This document shows, in pieces, positions 22,037 through 32,642 of a stretch of DNA of 64,000 bases (its first letter is position 1; every line of letters begins with the position of its first letter). The notes beneath the pieces are model-generated. The model made no database searches. It had not been told where the DNA came from and saw nothing but the letters and a program-made list of their open reading frames with translations. A program made the translations under genes and the position numbers. Source of the DNA: JACVRW01 sp963734365 (GTDB taxonomy: Bacteria; Actinomycetota; Thermoleophilia; Solirubrobacterales; Thermoleophilaceae); the NCBI GenBank assembly GCA_963734365.1, contig CAVTGV010000004.1, forward strand, positions 62,001 to 126,000. Direction: 5' to 3'.

Positions 22037-24541
22037 ATGAGTACGAGTCGCCGCTCCATCTTCGCAATCGCCGCCGGGCCGAGGGCCAAGTGGATCGTCC
22101 TGATCATCTGGCTGGTCGGGATGTTCATCGCCTTCGGCGCGAACCTGCCCGGCAAGTTCACGGACGCCGAGGACAACGAGTCGTCCTCCTTCCTGCCCGG
22201 GGACGCCGAGTCGACGAAGGTCCTCGAGGATTCGAAGAAGCTCCAGGGCGGCGAGCTCGCGCCTGCCGTGATCATCTTCCGGCGCGAGTCGGGGCTCACC
22301 GCCGCCGACCGCAGCCGGATCACCGAGGACGCGCGCAAGCTGACCGAGAAGCGCTTCCCGGCCGTGGTGGCCGACGGCGCCACCGCGGCGTCGGGAGGCC
22401 AGGGCGGCGGCGATGAGAGCCAGGGCGGCGGCGCCCCGTCGGGAAATCTCCCCGAGGGCTGCGCCGGGCCCACCACTCCGATCCCGGGCCAGCCGAGCGA
22501 CTACTCGCCGTTCGTCGGCCCGATCTGCTCACGGGACGGCAAGGCGGCCATCGTCACCGCCTACATCAAGGGAAACGGTGAGTCGGACAGCCTGCTCGAC
22601 CCGGTCGACTACTGGCGTGACGCGGTCTCCGATCCGGGTGGCGGCCTCGAGGTCAAGATCACCGGCGCCGCCGGCTACTCGGCCGACGCGATCAAGGTCT
22701 TCGAGGGGATCAATGGGACGCTCCTGCTGGCCGCCGTCTCGCTGGTGATCTTCCTGCTGATCGTGATCTACCGCTCGCCCGTCTTCTTCTTCATTCCGCT
22801 GGCGGCGGTGATCTTCGCCGAGATCCTGTCGCGCTCGGTGGGCTACGGCCTTTCGGAGCTGGGCGTGACCATCAACGGCCAGTCGAGCTCGATCATGTCG
22901 GTGCTCGTACTGGGGGCGGGAACCGACTACGCCCTGCTCATAGTGGCGCGCTACCGCGAGGAGCTGCACCACGAATTGGACCGCCACAAGGCGATGCAGT
23001 CGGCAATGACCTCGGCCGGCCCCGCGGTGTTCGCCTCGGCCGCCACGGTGATCGCCGCGCTCCTGTGCCTCAGCATCGCGAAGGTCAACGGCACCTCCGG
23101 GCTGGGGCCGATCGGCGCGATGGGCGTGGCGTGCGCCGCGATCTCCATGCTGACCCTGCTGCCGTGCCTGCTCACCGTGTTCGGCCGGCGGGCGTTCTGG
23201 CCCTTCGTGCCGCACACGTCGGAGTGGACCGTGCCCACCGACGTGGCTCAGAGCGGTATCGGCAAGCGGATCGTGGACGGCTCGAGCGCCGGTGCGCTGC
23301 TGCCCGTGATCGGCGCCGCCCTGGTCTGCTTCATCCTGTTTCCATTCACCGTCCTCACCGCGCTGCTGCGCAAGCTGGTGTCCGCCCTCACCCGCGGACG
23401 GGTGAAGACACCGTCGGTGGTGAGCCTCTTCGACCGGTCGATCTTCAAGCCCTACGAGGTGCGGCGCAGCAAGCACGAGCAGCAGGCCGACGCCACTCAC
23501 GGCTTCTGGGCGCGGGTCGGCAACCGCGTGGCCGCGCGACCGGCCCGGGTCATGACGGGCTCGATCGCCGTCCTGCTCGTGATGTGCCTGGGGCTGTTGT
23601 TCTTCTCCACCGACCTCACCACCAACGACGGCTACCGGACCTCGGTGGAATCGGTGGAGGGCCAGGACCTGCTGGCAAAGAGCTTCCCCGCCGGAGCCAG
23701 CGCGCCGGCCGACGTGATCGTGCCGCCCGGCGGTGACGTTCAGTCGGTGACCACGGCGCTCGAGCAGACCGACGGGATCGACGCGGTCTCACCGCCCGTC
23801 GCCGAGGGGGAGGAAGGCACGCTGGTGCAGGCGACTCTCAACCCGCCGCCGTACTCCACCGAGGCCTTCGACCTGATCGACCCCATACGCGACGCCGCCT
23901 CGGGCGCCGTCGACGGCACGGTCGTGGGTGGCGCCAGCGCCATCGAGTTCGACGTCCGGGAGGCCGCGGGCTGGGACTCCATCGTGATCCCGCCGATCGT
24001 GCTCGTGGTGGTGTTCCTGATCCTGGTGCTGCTGCTGAGGGCCGTGACGGCGCCGCTGATCCTCATCGGGACGGTGATCCTGAGCTTCCTCGCCGCGCTC
24101 GGCGTGGGCTATCTGGTCTTCGACCTGCTCTTCGACTTCCCCGGCTCGGATCCGTCGCTGCCGCTGTTCGCGTTCGTCTTCCTGGTGGCGCTCGGGGTGG
24201 ACTACAACATCTTCCTGATGGCGCGAGCGCGTGAGGAGACCCTCAAGCACGGCACGCGCGAGGGGATGTTGCGCGCGCTGGCCGTGACCGGCGGGGTGAT
24301 CACGAGCGCCGGCATCGTGCTCGCCGGCACCTTCTCGGTGCTGGCGGTCCTGCCGCTCGTGTTCCTCACCGAAATCGGCTTCGTCGTGGCCTTCGGCGTT
24401 CTGCTCGACACCTTCCTGGTGCGCAGCGTGCTGGTGCCGGCGATCGTGCTCAAGCTAGGGCCGAAGGTGTGGTGGCCGTCCGAGCTCGCGAAGACCGATG
24501 GCGCCGGCGAGCGGCAGGAGGAGACGCTCCTAACGTCATAG
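22037..24541 (+). CDS. MMPL family exporter, complete
   Basis: 834 residues, full two-bundle RND/MMPL protein. N-terminal helix WIVLIIWLVGMFIAFGANLP, a first porter domain (about 40-220) with a Gly/Ser-rich loop, then a helix bundle with GAGTDYALLIVARYREEL near 295-312. The second part follows a cytoplasmic loop and has a porter domain at about 530-640 and a second bundle with GVDYNIFLMARAREE. The Asp-Tyr pairs are the proton path. It is predicted to be repressed by the divergent MarR protein. The substrate is unknown (lipid, pigment or drug). Confidence 0.95.
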   Translation: MSTSRRSIFAIAAGPRAKWIVLIIWLVGMFIAFGANLPGKFTDAEDNESSSFLPGDAESTKVLEDSKKLQGGELAPAVIIFRRESGLTAADRSRITEDARKLTEKRFPAVVADGATAASGGQGGGDESQGGGAPSGNLPEGCAGPTTPIPGQPSDYSPFVGPICSRDGKAAIVTAYIKGNGESDSLLDPVDYWRDAVSDPGGGLEVKITGAAGYSADAIKVFEGINGTLLLAAVSLVIFLLIVIYRSPVFFFIPLAAVIFAEILSRSVGYGLSELGVTINGQSSSIMSVLVLGAGTDYALLIVARYREELHHELDRHKAMQSAMTSAGPAVFASAATVIAALLCLSIAKVNGTSGLGPIGAMGVACAAISMLTLLPCLLTVFGRRAFWPFVPHTSEWTVPTDVAQSGIGKRIVDGSSAGALLPVIGAALVCFILFPFTVLTALLRKLVSALTRGRVKTPSVVSLFDRSIFKPYEVRRSKHEQQADATHGFWARVGNRVAARPARVMTGSIAVLLVMCLGLLFFSTDLTTNDGYRTSVESVEGQDLLAKSFPAGASAPADVIVPPGGDVQSVTTALEQTDGIDAVSPPVAEGEEGTLVQATLNPPPYSTEAFDLIDPIRDAASGAVDGTVVGGASAIEFDVREAAGWDSIVIPPIVLVVVFLILVLLLRAVTAPLILIGTVILSFLAALGVGYLVFDLLFDFPGSDPSLPLFAFVFLVALGVDYNIFLMARAREETLKHGTREGMLRALAVTGGVITSAGIVLAGTFSVLAVLPLVFLTEIGFVVAFGVLLDTFLVRSVLVPAIVLKLGPKVWWPSELAKTDGAGERQEETLLTS

Positions 24542-24545
24542 GCCG

Positions 24546-25340
24546 CTAGCGGCTGCGCAGCGCCTCGGCCACCAGCCGCCGCGCCTGGCGCAGCGAGGCG
24601 GGGTCGAGCCGGCCCGCGCGGTCGCAGGGGCTGTGGCGGCAGGGTTCGTCGCCCGCGCCCACGCCGAGCTTGGCGGCGGGCAGCCCCAGCAGCTCGAACT
24701 CGCGGTGGTCGGAGTTCCCGTCCGCTTCGTCGCGCCTCCAGCTCGCCGGAACGCCGGCCCGGCCCGCGGCGCCCAGCAGCGCCCGCTCGACCGCCGCCCG
24801 CGGGGCGCCCACGGGTGAGCGCAGCCAGAACGGCCGGTCGCGGCCGACCTCGTCCAGGGACAGTGCCCACTGCAGCCGCCGGCTGCCGCCCCGAGCGCGG
24901 GCGCGGCGTGCCAGTGCGAGCGCTCCGAGGTGGTCGGGTGAGCCCGTATACACGCGTTCCTCGGCGCCGGTGGCCACGAGCCACACGTCGCAGGCCGGCC
25001 CGATCCGCCGCAGCCTCCCGGCCAGCTCGGCCACCACGCCCACGCCCGAGGCGTTGTCGTTCGCGCCCGGGGCGGTGGGGGTGGAGTCGGCGTGGGCCAT
25101 CACGATTCGCAGGCAGCGCCGCGGCGTGTCGAGCACGCCGATCACGTTGCGCGAGACGCCGCGGCCCGGTACCCGCACGCGCTGGACGCCCACCCGCAGC
25201 CCGGCGCGGGTGAACGTCCGCCCGACCAGCCGCTGGGCGCGCGCCTCCGCGGGGCTCGCCGCCGGGCGCGGTCCCCAGGCCGCCAGCCGCGAGGCCACGT
25301 CGTATGCCGTCGGGGAGGGCGCCAGCGCCATCCCCAGCAT
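24546..25340 (-). CDS. M28-family metallopeptidase (aminopeptidase-like)
   Basis: 264 residues from ATG 25340. The catalytic zinc ligands of M28 are recognisable: MAHADSTPTAPGANDNASG (His-x-Asp and the Asp of the second site) near 89-107, ATGAEERVYTGS (Glu-Glu) near 128-139, DEVGR, and a late His in DGNSDHREF. No obvious signal peptide in this start, although the N-terminus MLGMALAPSPTAYDVA is weakly hydrophobic. It hydrolyses N-terminal residues of peptides. It starts two bases after the stop of the thioredoxin-domain gene, so the two are co-transcribed. Confidence 0.8.
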   Translation of the reverse strand: MLGMALAPSPTAYDVASRLAAWGPRPAASPAEARAQRLVGRTFTRAGLRVGVQRVRVPGRGVSRNVIGVLDTPRRCLRIVMAHADSTPTAPGANDNASGVGVVAELAGRLRRIGPACDVWLVATGAEERVYTGSPDHLGALALARRARARGGSRRLQWALSLDEVGRDRPFWLRSPVGAPRAAVERALLGAAGRAGVPASWRRDEADGNSDHREFELLGLPAAKLGVGAGDEPCRHSPCDRAGRLDPASLRQARRLVAEALRSR

Positions 25341-25342
25341 CG

Positions 25343-27301
<1,959 letters not shown>

Positions 27302-27327
27302 GGTGGTGAGGCTACCCAGAGGAGCGC

Positions 27328-27368
27328 TTACACAAAAGTTGTAGAGTATTTACACATAGTCCGTGTAA
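27328..27368. promoter_or_regulatory. TTACACA repeats with a 6-7-6 inverted repeat
   Basis: TTACACA occurs at 27328-27334 and 27350-27356. The second copy is part of the perfect inverted repeat TTACAC (27350-27355), seven bases, GTGTAA (27363-27368), ending six bases before the AAA ATPase start. It also lies in the leader of the divergent YyaL gene. Likely regulator site; the factor is unknown. Confidence 0.5.
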
Positions 27369-27374
27369 TGAGCT

Positions 27375-28562
27375 ATGGTTCTCTCGGTGCGCCAGGCCAG
27401 CGGTGACCTCTTCCCCAGCGATTCTCCCATCCCGGCCAGCCAGCTGATCGGCCGGCGCGACGACGTCCGGGAGATCGCTACCCGCCTGGAGGCCGGCACC
27501 CATCTGATCGTCGCCGGGCCGCGGCGGACCGGGAAGACAAGCGTGTGCGAGGCCGCGCTCGGCCGAGCGCGGCGGCGCGGCGCCTACACCGCCGGGGTCG
27601 ACCTGTTCCGCGTCTCCGACGCCGCGGAGCTCGCCGAGGCGGTGGCGGCCGCGGTGATCGCCAACCGCTCCGCGACCCACCGGGCGCTGCGCCGGGCGCG
27701 GAGCGCGGGGCGAGCGGCGCTGTCCGCGGCCCAGGCCAGGGCGATCCTGCGGATGGTCGGCGAGCTCGGTGAGGGAGTGGAGATCGCGCTCACCCCGGGC
27801 CTGGCGGCCCAGGACCCGGACCGGGCGCTCGATCTCGCCCTCGAGCTGCCCGAGCGGGTGGCGCGCGCGGACAGCAAGCGGCTGCTGCTGTTCTTCGACG
27901 AGATCCAGGAGGTGGCTTCGGCGCGCAAGCCCTACGGCGATCCCGACGCCGTGACCAACCGGATGCGCGCCATCTTCCAGCGCTCCACGTCGGTGAGCTA
28001 CCTGTTCGCGGGCAGCATCGAGCACGTCGTACGCGACCTGTTCGCGCCCTCGCGGCGGGCCTTCAGCGGCTTCGGCAGCTTCTACTCGCTGCGCCCGATC
28101 ACCTCCGAGGAGTGGACCCGCGGCGTGGCCGACCGCTTTGCCGCCGACGACTGCAGCGTGAGCGAGGCCGCCCTGGAGCGCATCATCGAGCTCGGCGGAG
28201 GCCACCCCCGGGCGACGATGAGGATCGCCCAGCAGGCTCATCTGGTTTCGATCGAGCTGGACACCCACGAGATCGGCCTCGACCTGGTGCAGCTGGGCTT
28301 CGAGCGCGCGCTCGAGGGCGACCGGCCGACGATGGAGCAGGTGGTGGAGCGGATCCGGCTGCTCCACAAGTACGGCCTGGCGGTGGCCCGCACGGTCGCC
28401 TCCGGGCAGTCCCCGCCGCGGCGGATCCATGCCGGCGTGCGCGACCGGGTGCTCAAGCTCCTGCGCGACAGCGGGATCGTCGAGCACGAGGCACGAGGGC
28501 GCTGGCGGGTGATCGACCCGCTGCTGCGCCACTACCTGGCGTCGCTCGACCCGTTCGCCTGA
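27375..28562 (+). CDS. AAA+ ATPase of the archaeal-ATPase (PF01637-like) type
   Basis: 395 residues. Residues 20-60 read PASQLIGRRDDVREIATRLE then the Walker A VAGPRRTGKTSVCEAALG. Walker B is RLLLFFDEIQEVASARKPYG near 169-188, with a sensor region SVSYLFAGSIEHVVRDLF. The C-terminal part is a winged-helix-like segment HAGVRDRVLKLLRDSGIVEH, VIDPLLRHYLASL. This is the layout of STAND-like or archaeal ATPases of unknown role, sometimes linked to mobile elements, defence or signalling. It stands alone with palindromic repeats at its start, and its end overlaps the convergent acyl-CoA synthetase by 31 bases. Confidence 0.85.
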   Translation: MVLSVRQASGDLFPSDSPIPASQLIGRRDDVREIATRLEAGTHLIVAGPRRTGKTSVCEAALGRARRRGAYTAGVDLFRVSDAAELAEAVAAAVIANRSATHRALRRARSAGRAALSAAQARAILRMVGELGEGVEIALTPGLAAQDPDRALDLALELPERVARADSKRLLLFFDEIQEVASARKPYGDPDAVTNRMRAIFQRSTSVSYLFAGSIEHVVRDLFAPSRRAFSGFGSFYSLRPITSEEWTRGVADRFAADDCSVSEAALERIIELGGGHPRATMRIAQQAHLVSIELDTHEIGLDLVQLGFERALEGDRPTMEQVVERIRLLHKYGLAVARTVASGQSPPRRIHAGVRDRVLKLLRDSGIVEHEARGRWRVIDPLLRHYLASLDPFA

Positions 28563-29975
28563 GTGCGCAACTGCGCCCGCTTGATCTTGCCGCTGGGCGT
28601 CTTGGGCAGCTCACCCGCGAAGTCCACGATGCGCGGGTACTTGTAGGGGGCGGTCTGCTCCTTCACGTGGTCCTGCAGCTCGCGCGCCAGCTCGTGGCCC
28701 GGCGCGTAGCCGTCGCGCAGCACCACCACCGCCCGCACCACCTGGCCGCGCACGTCGTCCGGGGCCGCCACGGCGGCCGCCTCCGCGACGGCGGGGTGCG
28801 AGACCAGCGCGGACTCCACCTCGAAGGGCCCGATGCGGTAGCCGGCGGAGATGATCACGTCGTCGGCGCGGCCCTCGAACCACAGGTAGCCGTCCTCGTC
28901 CTCGGCGACCCTGTCCCCGGTGCGCCATGGGCTGTCGCGAGGGCCGTCGAGGAAGAAGGTGGGCACCGTGGCGGGGTCCACCACGAGCTCGCCCTCGTCG
29001 ATCCAGGCCCGGAAGCCCGGCAGCGGGCGGCCCATGGAGCCCGGCCGCACCGCAGGACCGATCGGCATGCCGGTGAGGGCACCCGTCTCGGTCTGGCCGT
29101 ACCCGTCGTGGATCGCCACTCCCACGTCGGACTCCCAAGCGCGCACCACCTCGGGGTTGAGCGGCTCACCGGCGGCGCAGGCGTGGCGCAGGTCCGGCAG
29201 GGGCCTCAGCTCGGAGCGCTTGGCGATGGCCCGGTATTCGGTGGGCGACATGCACAGCACGTCCACCTTCTCGCGCTCCAGCAGGTCGAGCCGCTCGTCG
29301 GGATCGAAGCGGCCGTCGTGGAGGAGGGCCGCGGCTCCGCGCAGCCAGGCCGCCACGAAGGCGTTTCGGGCCGACAGCGACCAGCCGCTGGCCGCGGTGC
29401 ACCAGCAGAGGTCGCCGGGTCGCGCGCCGTACCAGTGCTGCGCCTGCACCTCCTGGCCCATCAGATAGCGGTAGCCATGGCGCACCGGCTTGGGACGCGC
29501 CGGCCGTTCCGGAGGTGAACACGATCAGCGCGGCGTCGTCGGCGCCGCCCGTGACCGGGGCCGGGGGCTCGGCCTCCAGCAGCGCGGGGTCGGGAACGCT
29601 GATCAACGGGCCGTCGAAGCCGGCCTCGTGTACGAGATCGATGTCGCGCTCGTCGGCCACGACGGCCGCGGGGTGGACCAGCTCGATCCGGGTGCGCAGG
29701 TCGGCCGGGCGCAGCTGCTCGGTGCAGGGCTGGACGGTCGCGCCGAGGCGCCACACGCCGACCATCGCGTCCACCCATTCGGGACGGTTGCCCACCACGG
29801 TCATCACCACGTCGCCGCGCGCCACGCCGCGCGCGGCGAGGGCGCCCGCCATGCGCGCCGAGCGCTCGGCCACCTCGCCGAAGGTCAGCTCGCGGCGCTC
29901 GCCCTCAGCCGTCACGCACACGAGTGCGAGCGTTGACGGCTCGGCGGCGTCGACCACGTCGGCCACGAAGTTCAT
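28532..29975 (-). pseudogene. Acyl-CoA synthetase (AMP-binding), one frameshift
   Basis: The N-terminal part from ATG 29975 reads LTFGEVAERSARMAGALAAR, ARGDVVMTVVGNRPEWVDAM and ends in the P-loop-like IVFTSGTAG. At about 29494-29500 the frame shifts by one base. The expected continuation (K)PVRHGYRYLMGQEVQAQHW is in the next frame, followed by TAASGWSL, DGYGQTETGA, DEDGYLWFEGRADDVIISAG and the catalytic-Lys end ELPKTPSGKIKRAQ. Restored length is about 480 residues, typical for medium-chain acyl-CoA ligases. Its ATG overlaps the TetR stop (ATGA), so they form an operon. Confidence 0.85.
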
Positions 29976-30613
29976 TGCCCGGGGGCCCAGCGCTCGCCGC
30001 GGCTGAGCCGGTCGAGCCCGAGCCAGGCGTAGGCCATCACCATCTCGACGATCTCCTCCCGCGCGACCTCGCGGTGCTCGGCCCACCAGTTGGCGACCGA
30101 CTGCACCGAGCCGACGAGCATCCGAGCGAGCACCCGGATCGCCCGGTCGGCGTCCTGCTCGGTCATCGCGCGGGCCCCCGGGTCCTCGGCGATCAGAGCG
30201 GCCACCAGCCCGGTGACCTGCTCGAGGATGCGGTCGAGCACGGGAGCGGTCTCGGGGTCGGCGGCGTCGCGAAAGAGGATGCGCCACGCGTCGCGGCGCT
30301 CCTCCACGAAGGCGAAGAACGCGTCGAGTCCGGTGGCCAGCCGGATGGCGCCGGAGTCGGCCTCCACGCTGCCGATCGCTGCGCCGAGCCGCTCCACCAG
30401 CTCGGCCGCGTTGCGCTCGATCAGGTCGGCGTAGAGCCCCTGCTTGGACTCGAAATGCTCGTAGATGAGCGCCTTGGAGATACCCGCCTCGCGAGCGATG
30501 TCGTCGATCGACGAGGGGTGGTAGCCGCGCGCCGAGAAGACCGCCAGGGCAGCGTCGAGGATGCCGGCACGGCGCTCCTCGGCGGTCAGACGGCGGCGGG
30601 TCGGGGCGGGCAT
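29972..30613 (-). CDS. TetR-family regulator
   Basis: 213 residues. TetR HTH at the N-terminus: RRAGILDAALAVFSARGYHP, SSIDDIAREAGISKALIYEH and FESKQGLYADLIERNAAELV. The ligand domain has FAFVEERRDAWRILFRDAAD. Genetic coupling to an acyl-CoA synthetase suggests that it senses acyl-CoA or fatty acid. Two palindromes lie in the leader (30644 and 30670). Confidence 0.9.
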   Translation of the reverse strand: MPAPTRRRLTAEERRAGILDAALAVFSARGYHPSSIDDIAREAGISKALIYEHFESKQGLYADLIERNAAELVERLGAAIGSVEADSGAIRLATGLDAFFAFVEERRDAWRILFRDAADPETAPVLDRILEQVTGLVAALIAEDPGARAMTEQDADRAIRVLARMLVGSVQSVANWWAEHREVAREEIVEMVMAYAWLGLDRLSRGERWAPGQ

Positions 30614-30643
30614 GGTCGCTTGGAGTGGTCACTTTCCCAGCCT

Positions 30644-30663
30644 TCTGTGACCTATCTCACAGA
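30644..30663. promoter_or_regulatory. CRP-type palindrome TCTGTGA-N6-TCACAGA
   Basis: Perfect 7-6-7 inverted repeat containing the TGTGA-N6-TCACA core of cAMP receptor protein sites, between the TetR gene and the large membrane protein gene. Actinobacteria possess CRP/GlxR regulators with this core. Assignment is by motif only. Confidence 0.6.
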
Positions 30664-30669
30664 GTGCTG

Positions 30670-30683
30670 ACTGACTGTTCAGT
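30670..30683. promoter_or_regulatory. TetR-like operator ACTGA-CTGT-TCAGT
   Basis: Perfect 5-base arms with four bases between, in a TGACTGACTGTTCAGTTAG context resembling acyl-CoA-type TetR operators. It lies 57 bases upstream of the TetR start and 67 upstream of the membrane gene. Confidence 0.5.
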
Positions 30684-30749
30684 TAGTTTTGCGCGCAGAA
30701 CGGGAAGGACCGTTCGTGCAGGTCGTCTCCGGCCAGGGAGCTTAAGCGG

Positions 30750-32642
30750 ATGCTCGGCTCAGCAGTCTTGCTTGCGGCAGCCACGGGTGGCGAGCCGGCG
30801 GGGGGAGCCGCGGCGGCCGAGGCGCTCGGCGCCACGGCGGGAGCAGTGGCGGCCACCGCGCTGGTGGCGCTTCTGATCGCCGGCCACCGCAGCGGCCGGA
30901 TCGATTTCCTGAAGCGCGCCTCTCGCTGGGCCGAGCGCCAGACGGGCCTGCCCGGCTGGGCCGCTCTGCCGTCGATGGTGGTGAGCGCCTCGCTGCTCAC
31001 CGCGGTGCTCGGGATGTACTGGGACATCTCGTTGCACATCGACAACGGCCGGGACCCGGGCCCGTTGGCCAACCCGGCGCACTATCTGATTCTCGTCGGC
31101 CTGTACGGAACCCTCACAGCGGGAGCGCTGTCGATCGCCCTCGCGGGCCGTGACCGCCCCTGCGCCACCGCCGTGAATCTCGGCGGCGGTTGGTGGGCGC
31201 CCGTCGGCGGTCTGATGATCGCTGCCTGCGGCGCCTTCGCCCTGTCGGGATTCCCGCTGGACGACATGTGGCACCGCATCTTCGGCCAGGACGTGACGCT
31301 CTGGGGGCCGACCCACCTGATGCTGATCGGGGGCGGCTCGCTGGCCACACTCGGGAGCCTCGTGCTCCTGGCGGAGGCGGTTTCCCACCTGGGCCGGGAT
31401 CCTGAGCGGGAGAGCCGGCCGGCCGGCGTCTACCACCTGCGTCGCGCCCTGCTCGTGGGTGGTCTGCTGGTGGCACTGTCCACGTTCCAGGGCGAGTTCG
31501 ACTTCGGCGTGCCGCAGTTCCGGCTCGTGCTGCACCCGGTGCTGATCATGTTCGCCGCCGGGCTCGGCCTGGTCGCGGCGCGCATCTATCTCGGCCGCGG
31601 CGGTGCGCTGCTGGCGGTGCTCGGGTTCCTTCTCATCCGCGGCCTGATCGCGGTGACGGTCGGAGGCGTGTTCGGCCAGACCACCCCGCACTTTCCGCTC
31701 TACGTGGTGGAGGCGTTGCTGGTCGAGGCGGTCTTCCTGCGCGCCGCGTGGCGCAGCCCGGTTGCGGCGGGGGCGTTCGCCGGCCTCCTGATGGGCACGC
31801 TCGGGTTGGCGGCGGAGTGGGGGTGGAGCCAGCTGTGGATGCCCATCCCGTGGAGCTCGGCGCTGCTTCCCGAGGCCGCCATCGCCGGCCTCACGGCCGC
31901 CGTGGCCGCGGGAGCGCTCGGCGGCTTCGTGGGCGGAGCTCTGACCGGCCCCGAGCAGGCGCGCCGCCCTCGGGCCCTGCAGGGTGCGCAGCTCGGTCTC
32001 CGCGCGGGTGACCGCTGGGTCGCCCTCGCCGGGGCCGCGGTGCTGGTGGCGGTGATCGCCTGGGGCGTGCCGCTCGCGGACGACGGGCCGCGCAGCGCGG
32101 CGATCACCCTGCGCGACGTCCCGACCGGATCCGGGCGGGCCGTGGAGGGAACGATCAGCATCAGGCCGGCCGGAGCGCTCGCCGGCGACCCCGAGTTCCT
32201 CAACATCACCGCGTGGCAGGGAGGAGGCCGCGTGCTCGATCCGCTCGAGCGGACGGGACCCGGCGACTACCGCACCACCAAGCCGATTCCGGTCCACGAC
32301 GGCTGGAAGGCGAACCTGCGGCTGCACCAGGGACGCTCGCTGATCTCGGTGCCGATCTACCTGCCGGAGGATCGCGCCATACCCGCGCCCGCGGTGGCGG
32401 CCCCGCCGAGCTTCACCCGCCGCTTCCGGCCCGACATCGAACTGCTGCAGCGCGAGCGAAAGCCCGACGTGCCGGGCGCCCTGAGCGCCATGGCGTACCT
32501 GACCGTGCTGGCGATCGTTGTGTCGCTGTTCGCCTTCTTCGCCTGGGCGCTGCTCAGGGTCGCGGCCGGCGGCACAGCGCGGCGCGTCCGCGAGCCGGCC
32601 GCGGCGGCCCCGGCCGGCCAGGGTCGCCTCAGCGCTTCCTGA
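30750..32642 (+). CDS. Large polytopic membrane protein of unknown function
   Basis: 630 residues. About 12 hydrophobic helices: for example AAAAEALGATAGAVAATALV, LPSMVVSASLLTAVLGMYWD, YLILVGLYGTLTAGALSIAL and VTLWGPTHLMLIGGGSLATL, then more up to about residue 440. A likely extracytoplasmic beta domain follows at about 445-560 (AITLRDVPTGSGRAVEGTIS, KPIPVHDGWKANLRLHQGRS), then a final helix AMAYLTVLAIVVSLFAFFAW. Several conserved-looking His and Asp lie in membrane loops (DISLHIDNG, PLDDMWHRIFGQDVT). I do not recognise the family. The stop overlaps the sugar dehydrogenase gene by 14 bases. Confidence 0.8.
   Translation: MLGSAVLLAAATGGEPAGGAAAAEALGATAGAVAATALVALLIAGHRSGRIDFLKRASRWAERQTGLPGWAALPSMVVSASLLTAVLGMYWDISLHIDNGRDPGPLANPAHYLILVGLYGTLTAGALSIALAGRDRPCATAVNLGGGWWAPVGGLMIAACGAFALSGFPLDDMWHRIFGQDVTLWGPTHLMLIGGGSLATLGSLVLLAEAVSHLGRDPERESRPAGVYHLRRALLVGGLLVALSTFQGEFDFGVPQFRLVLHPVLIMFAAGLGLVAARIYLGRGGALLAVLGFLLIRGLIAVTVGGVFGQTTPHFPLYVVEALLVEAVFLRAAWRSPVAAGAFAGLLMGTLGLAAEWGWSQLWMPIPWSSALLPEAAIAGLTAAVAAGALGGFVGGALTGPEQARRPRALQGAQLGLRAGDRWVALAGAAVLVAVIAWGVPLADDGPRSAAITLRDVPTGSGRAVEGTISIRPAGALAGDPEFLNITAWQGGGRVLDPLERTGPGDYRTTKPIPVHDGWKANLRLHQGRSLISVPIYLPEDRAIPAPAVAAPPSFTRRFRPDIELLQRERKPDVPGALSAMAYLTVLAIVVSLFAFFAWALLRVAAGGTARRVREPAAAAPAGQGRLSAS

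Noticed and set aside
29166..30632. A 488-codon minus-strand frame across the TetR and ligase genes
   Set aside because: Its first part is a shadow of TetR. The real ligase begins at 29975, overlapping the TetR stop.
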